Shown here in pieces: positions 27,248 to 36,716 of a stretch of 64,000 bases of DNA (positions are counted from its first letter, which is position 1; each line of letters starts with the position of its first letter). Below the pieces are notes generated by a model. It did not search any database. It saw only the letters and a program-made list of their open reading frames with translations, and was not told the origin of the DNA. The translations under genes and the position numbers were made by a program. This DNA comes from Deltaproteobacteria bacterium Ga0077539 (GTDB lineage Bacteria; Myxococcota_A; Polyangia; Polyangiales; Ga0077539): positions 22,668-86,667 of the forward strand of contig LNEO01000276.1 of assembly GCA_001465015.1 (NCBI GenBank), given 5' to 3'.

Positions 27248-28105
27248 ATGGTCGAGAGCGACGAGCATAGAACGGCAGGGACCCTGTCACCCGAAGATCG
27301 ACGGGCCGCGCAGCGGATCTTGGAGTCGATCGCGAAGGACGCCGCCGCCGAACTTCTTCGTGGATTTCGCGGACAAACCAAGATCGAGTTCAAGGGGCCG
27401 GTGGACCTCGTGACCGAGTTCGATCGGCGCAGCGAGGCGGTGATTCGAGAGCGCGTCGCCCGCGAGCTGCCGGGACTTTCGCTGATCGCCGAAGAGAGCG
27501 GGGGCTCGACGCGGCCCGGCACGGCCACGCTCTTCGCAGATCCGTTGGACGGAACTACGAATTTCGCCCACGGGCACCCGATCTTCGCCGTCTCGCTGGG
27601 GCTCGTCGAAGAAGGGCAGGGTCCCACTGTGGGCGTCGTGTGCGCTCCGGTGCTCGGGTGGACGTGGAGCGCAGTGGTCGGCGACGGCGCGACGCGCAAC
27701 GGCGAGCGCATCACCGTCAGCGCGCAGCAAGAGCTTCGACGGAGCCTGCTCGCGACGGGATTTCCTTATGATCGGCGCGAGGCCGACCCGGTCAACGAGC
27801 TGCAATTCGCGCAGTTTGTCGCGATCGAGCGGTACTCTGCCCAGGGAATTCGCCGGCTGGGCTCGGCCGCGTGCGACCTGTGCCTCGTCGCAGACGGCAC
27901 ATACGACGGGTATTGGGAGCGAAAGCTGAGCCCGTGGGACCTCGCCGGCGGGGCGGCGTGCGTATTGGCCGCAGGAGGAGCGCTCTCGTCGATCGACGGC
28001 GGCGCGGTGGACGTTGGCTCCGGCTCGATCGTTGCGACGAACGGCGCCATTCACCGCTCGCTTCTCGAAGCGCTCGCGGCGGTGCGTGATCAACGAAGGC
28101 CGTAG
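27248..28105 (+). CDS. Inositol-monophosphatase-family phosphatase
   Basis: 285 residues. The Mg-dependent phosphatase signature is complete: E82-E-S, D98-P-L-D-G-T-T-N105 and W230-D231-LAGG. PVDLVTEFD at about 51 is the usual substrate-lid segment. It could dephosphorylate inositol-1-phosphate, histidinol phosphate or a related compound; sequence alone cannot tell these apart. Start chosen at the ATG after GGGAGAA. It is a single gene between the divergent TPR gene and a VWA lipoprotein gene. Confidence 0.88.
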   Translation: MVESDEHRTAGTLSPEDRRAAQRILESIAKDAAAELLRGFRGQTKIEFKGPVDLVTEFDRRSEAVIRERVARELPGLSLIAEESGGSTRPGTATLFADPLDGTTNFAHGHPIFAVSLGLVEEGQGPTVGVVCAPVLGWTWSAVVGDGATRNGERITVSAQQELRRSLLATGFPYDRREADPVNELQFAQFVAIERYSAQGIRRLGSAACDLCLVADGTYDGYWERKLSPWDLAGGAACVLAAGGALSSIDGGAVDVGSGSIVATNGAIHRSLLEALAAVRDQRRP

Positions 28106-28209
28106 CTGGCGGTGCGAGGACGCCATGGCGTCGAGCGCGGCTCGATCGCTTCGTTTGCCGGACGAGCACACTTTCCCTGACCGGTGCTACACCCTCTCTG
28201 TCCCTACCG

Positions 28210-30309
28210 ATGCTTTCGATCCGTCACGACCTTGGTTCGCGGCGCTCTCGCCTGCGAGGACTCGCGCTCACCGCGCTCGGCCTGGCGAGCGTTCATTGCG
28301 GCGCAAAGACAGGGCTCGACACGCCGGACGTCGAGTTCGAAATCGACACGGACGCGTCGGTCGACGTCTCGGACGTGGCGGACATCGTCGACGCGACGGA
28401 CGTGGTGGTGGACGTCCCTCCGCGGATGGTGACGTGCAGGCCGGTTCGGTACTTCGCGCGTCTGGGCGCGGTCACCAACGTACGGCCCGACCTCGATGCG
28501 CCCGTGCTCGGAACGGGCTTCGTGTGGTCGCTCCAGAGCCGTCCGCCGATGTCCAACGGTCGGATTTTCTCGGACGGAACGGACACCGCCGTCATCACGC
28601 CCGACGTCGTCGGCGAGTTCGTTCTCTCCGTCGAGGTGCCCGCCCGTGGTCCCATGGGACCGCTTCGCTGCCAGGTCACGGTCGTCGCACAACCGCCCGA
28701 TCCTCGGTGCCCCGGCTATGCGCTCGTCGAGCCACGCGTCGCCCTCATCCCTTCGTCGAGCGCGAGCATCGCTCTGGACATCAGCTTCACCGACCCGGTC
28801 CGCGTCGACGGAAGCTCGAGCGGCGCGGTCCTCGCCGAAGACCGCGTTGCGCGCGCGAGCGTCGCCGCGCTCTCTCGCGCGACTGTGGCGACGGGCGCGC
28901 AAGACGTTGTTTTGTCGCTCGAAGGCGGTCGCACCGAGTCCGACGCTCGCCGAGCGCTCGAAGCCCTCGGCTCCTCGGACTCGCTCTTCGTCGGTCGCAC
29001 CTCGCAGCTTCGCTCCGGCGGAGTCGCTCGGCGCACGACGATGCGGCTTCTGGCCAACGGCGATCTGTCCGTCGACGCGGTGCGCGACGCGATCGTTCGA
29101 GGCCTCGTCGCTGGCGCGGGGGCGATCGCCCCGGTGGGACAATCGCCGGCGCGAGCGTTCACGATCGAGCTCAGCACCCTGGTGATCCCCGGGGAAAATC
29201 GCACGATCGTGCTCGTCGCCGTCGCGCCCGAGGGGCTCGTCGAAGACCTCTCGACCATCACGTCGGTGCGACTCGACGACTTCGCCAACGCGAGCGGCGT
29301 GGGCTTTCGAGGCGAGGCGCTCGACACGCGCTGCCACCAGGTTCGCGCGACGCGGCAACTCCAAGCGGACTTTCTCTGGTTCGTCGACACGTCGGGGTCG
29401 ATGCTCGACGATCAGCAGCGCGTCGGCCGCACGGGACAACGGTTCTTCTTGGACCTCACGCAGGCGGGCGTGGACTTTCGCGTCGGCGTGTTTCAAGCGG
29501 GAACCCAAGAGGTCTCGCTGCAATCGGAGCCCGGCACTGCAGGCCGACGGTTCAGCTGGATTCAGGGCACGTCGCCGACGGGCGCAAAGGACCTCGCCTG
29601 GCGCGTGACCGAAGAGTCCTTCGAGGCGGGCGACAACCTGCGGCCGTATCGAACGACCCTACGCAGCGGTCAGGACGAACAGCCCGTGGGCGCGGGCGTG
29701 CTGGCGTATCAAGAGTTCGGCCGACGCGCGATGATCGGCGAGACCAACGCGGACTTCCGCATTCGGAGCTCCGCGGTTCAGGTCGCGTTCTTTGTCACGG
29801 ACGAGCCGGGCGGTCCCAACGACATCGGGCGGTTCTTCGGCGCGCGGGGCGGCGGCGTGGATTGGGGCAACGACGTCAGGACGAGGACCACCAACGCGGC
29901 TGCGTTCTTTCGGACTCGTGGCGTTGTTCCGTTTGGGCTCGTGCCCGGCTCGGCGAGCACGACGTGCCCCAACGAGACCAACTTCGCGGCCTGCGTGATC
30001 CTCGAGGCGGGCGGGGCGTTTGTTCCGATCTCCGTGGCCGATTCGCGCGAGGCCGATCGCGCATTCACGCAAGCGATGACCCGAATCGTCGACGTGATCG
30101 CCGGCGCCGGCAGCGAGTTTGTCTTGCCGACCATCCCGATCAGCACCACCCTGCGCGCCCGCGTCGGAGGGACCCTCGTCCCGCGTTCGCGTCGGGACGG
30201 CTTCGACTACGAAGATCGCTCGCGAGCGCTGGTGTTTCGCGGGGTTCGATATCGCCCCATGATCGGCCAGGACGTGCGAACGGCGTACTTCGTCTGGGCG
30301 ACTCCGTAG
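28210..30309 (+). CDS. VWA-domain lipoprotein
   Basis: 699 residues. Lipobox LASVHC (Cys30), then a short Asp/Val linker. The middle (about 70-380) is beta-rich and unassigned, with a Cys-flanked segment VTCRPVRYFARLGAV at its start. A von Willebrand A domain begins near residue 385, with D393-T-S-G-S as the metal-ion site and FFVTDEPGG further on, so it should bind a divalent metal and a protein ligand. The C-terminal part (VLPTIPISTTLRARVGG) looks like a beta-domain after the VWA. Probably a surface adhesion or sensing protein. A kinase gene follows after 227 nt. Confidence 0.8.
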   Translation: MLSIRHDLGSRRSRLRGLALTALGLASVHCGAKTGLDTPDVEFEIDTDASVDVSDVADIVDATDVVVDVPPRMVTCRPVRYFARLGAVTNVRPDLDAPVLGTGFVWSLQSRPPMSNGRIFSDGTDTAVITPDVVGEFVLSVEVPARGPMGPLRCQVTVVAQPPDPRCPGYALVEPRVALIPSSSASIALDISFTDPVRVDGSSSGAVLAEDRVARASVAALSRATVATGAQDVVLSLEGGRTESDARRALEALGSSDSLFVGRTSQLRSGGVARRTTMRLLANGDLSVDAVRDAIVRGLVAGAGAIAPVGQSPARAFTIELSTLVIPGENRTIVLVAVAPEGLVEDLSTITSVRLDDFANASGVGFRGEALDTRCHQVRATRQLQADFLWFVDTSGSMLDDQQRVGRTGQRFFLDLTQAGVDFRVGVFQAGTQEVSLQSEPGTAGRRFSWIQGTSPTGAKDLAWRVTEESFEAGDNLRPYRTTLRSGQDEQPVGAGVLAYQEFGRRAMIGETNADFRIRSSAVQVAFFVTDEPGGPNDIGRFFGARGGGVDWGNDVRTRTTNAAAFFRTRGVVPFGLVPGSASTTCPNETNFAACVILEAGGAFVPISVADSREADRAFTQAMTRIVDVIAGAGSEFVLPTIPISTTLRARVGGTLVPRSRRDGFDYEDRSRALVFRGVRYRPMIGQDVRTAYFVWATP

Positions 30310-30536
30310 CGAAGGTCGCTCCCCAGCGCGATGCTCCCCGCGCGAACGTACCCTGACCGGGGGAATGGCCAACGTCTCCCGCGCGTACGGTGTCACGTAC
30401 GTCCGGCCGACGGGCGGTGCGGATACATGGTATACTGTCACCGCCCAACGGCTCGGGGCTGTCGCGGGTCGAACCGCAAATCACGTTCGATTTTCTGCGA
30501 ACGTCGCACTGAGCTGCACCACACAAAGAGGCCGTC

Positions 30537-32705
30537 GTGAGCGCCATCACTTGTTCGAATCCGTCCTGCGGCTATGTCGTGCAGAGCACGGACCAGAAAT
30601 TCTGCCCGAAGTGCGGGGCATTTCTGCCGTTGCCCGAGCAGGCGGACCCTGCGGACCCGCTCGTCGGCCAGCCGATCCTCGACGGAAAGTACCGAATCAC
30701 CTCGGTCATCGGCGAAGGCGGCATGGGCAAGGTCTACCTCGCCGAGCAGAAGATGGGCACGGCCACGCGCAAGGTCGCGATCAAGACCTTGCAGCCCGAG
30801 CTGGCGAACGACCCGCAAATCATCGCGCGATTTCACCGCGAGACGCAGACGGTCATCGAGCTCGAGCACCCGAACACCATCAAGTTCTACGACTTCGGCG
30901 ACCTGCCGATGCCGGACGGAAAGAAGTTTCTCTTCATCGCCATGGAGTTCATCCAGGGCGAGACGCTCGCGCACCTGCTCGCGCGGGGACCGATCGACGG
31001 CACGCGCTCCGAGCGCATCATGACCCAGGTGTGCGGCTCGCTTCAGGAGGCGCACGAGAAGGGGATCATTCACCGCGATCTCAAGCCGGACAACATCTAC
31101 CTCACGCAGAAGGGCGCGCGCGGCGACTTCGTGAAGGTGCTGGACTTCGGCATCGCGAAGCGGTCGGAGGCGGCGGACGACAAAGAGGCCAAGCTCACCA
31201 AGCAGGGCATGGTGCTCGGCACGCCGCCGTACATGTCTCCCGAGCAATTTACGGGGCAGGCGCTCGACGCACGATCCGACGTCTACGCGCTCGGCGTGAT
31301 CGCGTACGAGATGCTCACCGGGCAGCTTCCCTTTACCGCGGCGACGCCGTGGGAGTGGGCGACCAAGCACTTGACCGCGCCTCCGACGCCGATCGAGCAG
31401 CAGCCGAACGGAGCCTCGGTGCCCGCGCGCTATCGCGACGCGATCATGAAGGCGCTTCGCAAGAACCGCGACGAGCGACAGAAGAACGTCATCGAGTTCT
31501 TGCAGGACTTCGCGGGCACCGCGGTGGGCGCCGTGGACTGGACCAGCTCGACCAACTTCACGAGCGCGGGTCCTCCGCAGGTTCCGCACGCGCCGAACCC
31601 GGCGTCCGCGACGGGCGGGCTCGCGCCTCCGCCGGTGCTCCCGCCGACGGGAGGGTTTACGCCGAACAACACGGTTCCGAGCCCGGTGCAGCCGCCGATG
31701 GGCGGCGGAGGGAGCCCGACGCCCAACCCGTTTGCTGCACCGGCCATGGGCGGGACAGGACCCTTTGGCGCGCAGCCGACGGGCGCAGGAGCCGCGACCG
31801 GCGGCCCGTTTGCGTCCGGTCCGATGTCTGGCGGCTACGCGCCTGCGCCGTCCAACGCGGGGTTTGCTGCGGTTCCTCCGCAGGTTCCGTCGGGCGGCGC
31901 GGGGTCCAATCCGAGCTTTCCTCAGCCGCCCAACGCGTTCGGCGCGATGGGCTCGATGGCAGGGACGTCCGCTGGCTACAACGGCATGCCTGCGCAGCCC
32001 GCGCCGAAGAAGAGCAAGGCGGGCCTCGTCGTGGCCCTCGTGCTCGGCGCGATGGTGCTCGTCGGCGGCGTCGCTGCGGCGATGATGAGCGGCGAGGACG
32101 AAGACGACAGCCACAATCACATCGCGCAGAACAACCACCAGAACGTCACGCAGAACACGACTGGGACGCAGGGCACCGGCACGGTCAACCCGATCCTCAC
32201 GCCGCCCAACAACGGCACCGGAACCGTGGGGCCGCAGATCAACCCGATCCCCAACTCCGGCGACCCCAATCACAACGTCGGCACGCAAACACCGCCCAAC
32301 AACGGCACGCAGACGCCGCCCAACAACGGCACGCAGACGCCGCCCAACAACGGCACCGAGACGCCGCCCAACAACGCTGGCAACAACGCTGGGAACAACA
32401 GCGGCAACAACAACGGCAACGCACCGCGCACGTCGTCTCCGGCCGTCGCAGCGGGCATGAGCGCCGTTGCGTCGGGCAACTTCCCTGGCGCGATTCGCGC
32501 GATGCAGAGCGCGAGCTCCGACGGTGACAACGCAGGAGCCGCGCGGATTCGTTCGGCGCTGCGCACGCGTGGCCGCAACCAGATCGACAACTTGATCCTC
32601 GCCGATCGTTGCTCTGCTGCGCAGGCGCTCTACCGACAGCTTCGGGCGGTGGGAGCCGCGCCGAACGCAGGCGACTCCTTCGGCGACTCCTGCCGCGCGC
32701 CCTGA
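30537..32705 (+). CDS. Membrane Ser/Thr protein kinase with N-terminal zinc ribbon
   Basis: 722 residues; GTG start preceded by AAAGAGG. Cys6, Cys11, Cys23 and Cys26 form a rubredoxin-like zinc ribbon ahead of the kinase. The kinase is intact: IGEGGMGKVYLAE, VAIK, IHRDLKPDNIYL, LDFGIAKR and GTPPYMSPEQ. A 170-residue Pro/Gly/Asn linker leads to one membrane helix (AGLVVALVLGAMVLVGGVAAAMM). The outer part is Asn/Thr/Pro-rich with four PPNNGT(Q/E)T repeats (24-nt units, about 32285-32370), then a small helical domain with two Cys that could bind a ligand. The ribbon may sense metal or redox state, which is inference. Confidence 0.88.
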   Translation: MSAITCSNPSCGYVVQSTDQKFCPKCGAFLPLPEQADPADPLVGQPILDGKYRITSVIGEGGMGKVYLAEQKMGTATRKVAIKTLQPELANDPQIIARFHRETQTVIELEHPNTIKFYDFGDLPMPDGKKFLFIAMEFIQGETLAHLLARGPIDGTRSERIMTQVCGSLQEAHEKGIIHRDLKPDNIYLTQKGARGDFVKVLDFGIAKRSEAADDKEAKLTKQGMVLGTPPYMSPEQFTGQALDARSDVYALGVIAYEMLTGQLPFTAATPWEWATKHLTAPPTPIEQQPNGASVPARYRDAIMKALRKNRDERQKNVIEFLQDFAGTAVGAVDWTSSTNFTSAGPPQVPHAPNPASATGGLAPPPVLPPTGGFTPNNTVPSPVQPPMGGGGSPTPNPFAAPAMGGTGPFGAQPTGAGAATGGPFASGPMSGGYAPAPSNAGFAAVPPQVPSGGAGSNPSFPQPPNAFGAMGSMAGTSAGYNGMPAQPAPKKSKAGLVVALVLGAMVLVGGVAAAMMSGEDEDDSHNHIAQNNHQNVTQNTTGTQGTGTVNPILTPPNNGTGTVGPQINPIPNSGDPNHNVGTQTPPNNGTQTPPNNGTQTPPNNGTETPPNNAGNNAGNNSGNNNGNAPRTSSPAVAAGMSAVASGNFPGAIRAMQSASSDGDNAGAARIRSALRTRGRNQIDNLILADRCSAAQALYRQLRAVGAAPNAGDSFGDSCRAP

Positions 32706-33020
32706 GCGATCGACTCGCGCACGAAGCGTCACTCGAGAGCGCGACCTTTCAACGTTGAAACTCGACGTCGAGTCCGAGTGCAAGAGCAGCGCCAGGGGTG
32801 GTGAATTGACGCTCCTTGACCCTGCTGATTGGCGGGTGCTAACGATCATCTATTCCCGTGTATGGGTCGTCGTCGTTGGTGGATGAATCGCAGCGCGCGC
32901 GCACTTCGCGCTCGCAGCGAGAATCCCGGTGGGGGAAGCGAGACGCGCGCCGTGGTGGTGCGGTCCTCGCGACCTCGGACGCAGCAGTCCGAGGGGTGTC
33001 ACGGAGCACGAAGCACGAAC
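32706..33020. other. Intergenic region, no feature recognised
   Basis: 315 nt between the zinc-ribbon kinase and a small gene. It includes an AT-richer patch near 32750-32860 that may be a promoter, but I see no convincing dyad, RNA or terminator. Confidence 0.4.
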
Positions 33021-33302
33021 ATGGGTAGTCACCGCGAAGCCGGTCGGCTCATGAGCTGGGCGGAGATCTGTACCTCTCGTGAGTACAGAGGTCGTTGGGT
33101 CGCGCTCGATGGAGTGCGCTACGACGAGGTCACCGCCCGACCGACCGAGGGCACCGTCGTCGACAGCGACGACGATCTCGCAGAGCTCTGCGGCCGTGTC
33201 CGAAGCAGCGATCGCCACGGATGCGCGATCTTGTACTGCGAGGAGCACGAGATTCCTGCCATGACGCCTGCGCCCAAGCGCGCGCGGATCTCGTCGAACT
33301 GA
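33021..33302 (+). CDS. Small hypothetical protein upstream of the RNA-repair genes
   Basis: About 93 residues if started at 33021; the ATG at 33051 (MSWAEICTSREYRGRWVAL) is also plausible and neither has a good ribosome site. The core pattern SWAEIC--REYRGRWVALD----D followed by VVDSDDDLAELCGRVR and a final CAILYCEEH looks like a small folded domain seen in other myxobacterial hypotheticals, but I cannot name it. It lies 146 nt before the RNA ligase gene on the same strand and could belong with it. Coding is supported by third-position GC. Confidence 0.5.
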   Translation: MGSHREAGRLMSWAEICTSREYRGRWVALDGVRYDEVTARPTEGTVVDSDDDLAELCGRVRSSDRHGCAILYCEEHEIPAMTPAPKRARISSN

Positions 33303-33448
33303 TTTGCAGCACTGACGGACCAAGAGGGGCCTTCGAGACACGACGCGCTGTGGCCGCGCCTGGCGTCGCGTCACGCTCGAAGCGTGAAGCAGGCTTGCGT
33401 CGGGTGCGTCGCGGACACAAACGTCGCTCCCTCTCGCGAGATGGCGCC

Positions 33449-34135
33449 ATGGGATCGATTCCGCACAAGTTTCCGAGGACGCCGCATTTGTTCGGCTCGA
33501 TGTCGACGCGCGACGACCGCGTGTTGAGCGAGGCGGACACCGCGCGAGTGCTCAGCGAGCCGCTGTCGATCGACGAGAAGATCGACGGGGCGAACGTCGG
33601 GATCAGCTTCGACGACGACGGTGAGCTCGTGATCCAGAACCGCGGGCACTACCTCGGGCCAGGAGAGCACGCGCAGTACGGTCGACTCTGGCCGTTTGTG
33701 TACGAGCGGCTCGACGCGCTCAGGGACGCCCTCGGCGCGGAGCTGATCCTCTTTGGCGAGTGGTGCTTCGCGAGGCACTCGATCGCGTACGACGCGCTGC
33801 CTTCGTTCTTCGTCGCGTTCGACTTGTACGACAAGCGCGACGGGGGATTCTACGACCGCCTCGCACTCGAAAAAGTGTGTGATAAATCGAGCTGCGTCGC
33901 GGTTCCACAGGTGAAGCGCGGGGTTGTGTTGCGGACGACGGCGGCGCTCGACGCGCTGATCGACCGCTCGGCGTTCGGGGGTGAGCGCGCCGAGGGGCTC
34001 TACCTTCGCCGCGAGTCGGCGGGGCGACTGACCGCGCGATACAAGTGGGTCCGCAAGGACTTCACCGCAGGAATCACCGAGCACTGGAACAGCAAGCCCC
34101 TCGTCCCCAACAAGCTCTCGGGGCGATCGCGATGA
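33449..34135 (+). CDS. ATP-dependent RNA ligase, Rnl2-like
   Basis: 228 residues. The nucleotidyltransferase motifs are all visible: K44-I-D-G-A-N (motif I, AMP-accepting lysine), FGEW with Glu104 (III), E182-G (IV) and K199-W-V-R-K-D-F (V). It has no extra C-terminal domain, so it is a minimal ligase. It would seal 3'-OH/5'-phosphate ends in RNA duplexes or nicks. The stop overlaps the HD-kinase start (ATGA), which supplies the end-healing steps. Start chosen at 33449; no strong ribosome site. It is not IS-linked and its base composition matches its neighbours. Confidence 0.88.
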   Translation: MGSIPHKFPRTPHLFGSMSTRDDRVLSEADTARVLSEPLSIDEKIDGANVGISFDDDGELVIQNRGHYLGPGEHAQYGRLWPFVYERLDALRDALGAELILFGEWCFARHSIAYDALPSFFVAFDLYDKRDGGFYDRLALEKVCDKSSCVAVPQVKRGVVLRTTAALDALIDRSAFGGERAEGLYLRRESAGRLTARYKWVRKDFTAGITEHWNSKPLVPNKLSGRSR

Positions 34136-35394
34136 ACGGCTACCCTGTCGTTCTCGCGCCGGTCGCCGCGAGCGGGGCGCGCTTCAGGCTCTTCGACGAC
34201 GTTCGAACGGGCCGCGTTCGCTCAGTCAGCGGGCATCCCGACCGTGCGTCGTGGGGTGAGCTCGACGCGCTCGCACGCACGCCGCAGGACCCTGGATGGC
34301 ACGCGGAGGGAGACGTCCTCGTGCACACGGACATGGTGCTCGCAGAGTGCGCGACGAGCGAGCGCGAGCTCGACCGCGAAGAAGACCGCGCGCTCGTGCG
34401 GCTCGCTTGTCTCTTGCACGACATCGCCAAGCCGTACACCACGCGCAAAGACGAGGAGGTGGGCCGCGTGATCGCGCGCGGCCACGAGCGGATGGGCGGC
34501 GTTCATGTGCGGCAGGCGCTCTGCGAGAGCGGCCTGTCGGGGCGCGATCGCCGGATGCTCGCCGAGCTCGTCGCGACGCACCACCTCGTGAAGCGCGCGG
34601 TGAAGCGCGCGGACGACGAGGGCGCGGTCGCTGCGCTCGAGCGGCTCGCGGCGCGGGTCGACATGCGGCTCTTGTGGGCGCTCGAGCTCGCGGACATGCG
34701 CGGTCGCATCTGCGAGGACCGCGAAGAGCAGCTCGAGTTGGTGGCGCTGTTTCGAATGCTGTGCGAGGAGCGAGGGCTGTTCGGCTGCGGGCCGTCGCCG
34801 TGGCTCTCCGAGGACGACGTGCGTTCGATTCGCTGGGCCAGCGACGAAGCGAAGCGCTACGCCCTCGCCGAAGGGCATCGGCGTCGGCTCGCCGGGACCG
34901 TGCGAGACCGCTGGCAAGCGCTGGCGCTCGCGCACGAGCTCGCCCGCGCCGAGCCGCCGCAGGTGATCGTGACCGTCGGCGTCGCTGGCTCGGGAAAGTC
35001 CACGGCGCTCGCCGAGCTCGACGCGAGCTGGACCGTGATCTCTCCGGACGAGTGGCGCGAGGAGAACTACGGGGACGCGACCGAGCAGGGCGATCCTGCG
35101 GTCGTTCATCGCGCGTGTCGCGAGCAGTTGAAGGAGGTCCTGCGCGAAAAGGGCAGGGCGGTGTACGACGCGACCAACGTCGTCGCCGATCGACGCGCGC
35201 CGCTCGTCGAGCTGTGCCACGCGTACGGCGCGCACGTGACGCTCTGGGTGTTCGACGTCGCGCCGTCTGTCGCGCTGGCGCGCAACGCGAAGCGCGAGCG
35301 ACGGGTGCCAGAGTCGGTGATCGCTCGGCAGTGCGCGAAGTTCGAGTGGCCGCTGCCCGAAGAGGCGCACGAGGTTCGCGTCTTCGAGGGGTGA
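34132..35394 (+). CDS. HD phosphoesterase-polynucleotide kinase fusion (HD-Pnk-like)
   Basis: 420 residues. The N-terminal HD domain has H65, H96-D97, H118, H150/H151 and a late Asp188, the expected metal ligands of HD phosphohydrolases. A P-loop kinase follows: G283-V-A-G-S-G-K-S-T, ISPDEWR with a likely general base, D346-A-T-N and RNAKRERRVPESVI as lid, as in T4 polynucleotide kinase. The layout equals Runella slithyformis HD-Pnk (Shuman laboratory), which hydrolyses 2',3'-cyclic or 3' phosphates and phosphorylates 5'-OH ends. It is translationally coupled to the RNA ligase, giving heal-and-seal capacity. Activity here is inferred. Confidence 0.88.
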   Translation: MNGYPVVLAPVAASGARFRLFDDVRTGRVRSVSGHPDRASWGELDALARTPQDPGWHAEGDVLVHTDMVLAECATSERELDREEDRALVRLACLLHDIAKPYTTRKDEEVGRVIARGHERMGGVHVRQALCESGLSGRDRRMLAELVATHHLVKRAVKRADDEGAVAALERLAARVDMRLLWALELADMRGRICEDREEQLELVALFRMLCEERGLFGCGPSPWLSEDDVRSIRWASDEAKRYALAEGHRRRLAGTVRDRWQALALAHELARAEPPQVIVTVGVAGSGKSTALAELDASWTVISPDEWREENYGDATEQGDPAVVHRACREQLKEVLREKGRAVYDATNVVADRRAPLVELCHAYGAHVTLWVFDVAPSVALARNAKRERRVPESVIARQCAKFEWPLPEEAHEVRVFEG

Positions 35395-35435
35395 CGCCGG
35401 ATCCAGCCTGGCCCTCGAGCGTGTCCTCGAGCGCG

Positions 35436-36716
35436 CTAGGGGATCATTCGTCCCGCGGCGTGCGACCGATCGAACTCTGTTCGGTAGACGGTGGCGATGT
35501 TCATATCGCGGATCCACAGGGAGTTTTCGTTGTTGGTCCAGGCGTTGGTCGACCAGTTGGCCGAGCCCGTCACGACCGTCTGGCCGTCGATCACGAGGAC
35601 CTTCGAGTGCATCTCGGCCGCGCGGACGTCCACGCCCGCGGCGCGCATCGACGCGACCGCCGGGTCCATCGCGTACGGAGCGCCGACGATCCCTCGCACG
35701 CGCACGCCGCGACGATGCGCAGCGGAGAGCGCGTCGGCGATGTCCTGCCTCGTGAAGGCCGAGACCGCGAAGTCGAGCGTGCGCGTCGCCGCGCCGATCG
35801 AGGTGAGGAGCTGCGCGTGCCACCCTGGCGGCTGCGTCGACGGCGAGCGCGGCGAGAAGTACACGGCGAAGCGGGCGGCCGGCGGAGGCTCGGGCTCGGC
35901 CGCGATCGGGCCGAACATTCGCAGGTCGAACATCCGGCGAAACTCGCCCGCGTACGTCGCGACGACGCCCGCGTCCTCGAGCACGATCGCGTTGTTTTCG
36001 TCGGTGCAAAACGACCGGCGCGTGATGTTGGCGCTGCCGAGCCACAGCCTGCGTCCGTCGGCGATGACGAACTTGTGGTGCATGAGCGCCGCGCGGGCGT
36101 CGTCGATGATCTGCACGCGCGGGTGCGTCTGCAGTCGAGACAGCTCGCACATCCGCGTCCCCATCACGTTGGGGCAGCGCTCGTCGTCGGTCACGATCCT
36201 CACTTGCAGCGTCGGAACGGCGGCGAGTCGCGCGAGCACGACGTTGACGAAGCACGAGCTGTCCGCCTCGTAGAGCGCCATGTCGAGCGTGCTCGTCGCG
36301 CACGCCATCACGTCGTTGAGCTGCCGGTGCAGCGCGTCGGTTCGGGGGGTGAACACCGGCTCTTCGATCGCGGGCGCGTTGCACATCGTCGGCGTCGGAG
36401 GGCACGGGCACCAGGAGACTCCAGAGTCCGAGCGCACATCGACGCCCGAGTCCGAGCGGACGTCGACGCCGCTGTCCGCGGGGCCAACGCCGCTGTCCGC
36501 GGGGCCGACGCCGCTGTCGATCGACGCGTCCTCGGCCGTGACGTCTGGCGCGGACTGCACGTCGTTGACGCCAGTGTCCGCGGGGCGCGTGTCTGGCGCT
36601 GAGCTGTCTTGTCCGACGACTCCCTCTGGCGTGCTGCACGCGCTCAGCGCCGCGCCGAGCGCCAGACAAACACGTGAGGTCCACCTGCGGGAAAGAGCGG
36701 GCCGATCGAAAGCCAT
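35436..36716 (-). CDS. Phospholipase-D-family lipoprotein
   Basis: 426 residues. Lipobox ALSAC (Cys27), then a linker with DSGV repeats (DVRSDSGV and GPADSGV copies). Two HKD catalytic motifs are present, H213-H-K215-FVIA-D220 with GSAN after it, and H370-S-K372-VLVI-D377 with GSANW after it, so it should be a functional two-domain phosphodiesterase. Substrate could be phospholipid, nucleic acid or a cell-wall polymer. Two CxC/C pairs (CPCPP, CNAP) lie just before the catalytic part. The gene ends about 40 nt from the HD-Pnk stop in convergent orientation. Confidence 0.85.
   Translation of the reverse strand: MAFDRPALSRRWTSRVCLALGAALSACSTPEGVVGQDSSAPDTRPADTGVNDVQSAPDVTAEDASIDSGVGPADSGVGPADSGVDVRSDSGVDVRSDSGVSWCPCPPTPTMCNAPAIEEPVFTPRTDALHRQLNDVMACATSTLDMALYEADSSCFVNVVLARLAAVPTLQVRIVTDDERCPNVMGTRMCELSRLQTHPRVQIIDDARAALMHHKFVIADGRRLWLGSANITRRSFCTDENNAIVLEDAGVVATYAGEFRRMFDLRMFGPIAAEPEPPPAARFAVYFSPRSPSTQPPGWHAQLLTSIGAATRTLDFAVSAFTRQDIADALSAAHRRGVRVRGIVGAPYAMDPAVASMRAAGVDVRAAEMHSKVLVIDGQTVVTGSANWSTNAWTNNENSLWIRDMNIATVYRTEFDRSHAAGRMIP

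Noticed and set aside
30420..30442. ggatacatggtatactg as a third copy of the phased hexamer array
   Set aside because: Only two partial hexamers occur, not in the 10-bp register; it may instead be a -10 region of the zinc-ribbon kinase promoter.
33069..33090. CTGTAC...GTACAG palindrome as an operator
   Set aside because: It lies within the small gene's coding sequence (after EICTS), and is likely chance.
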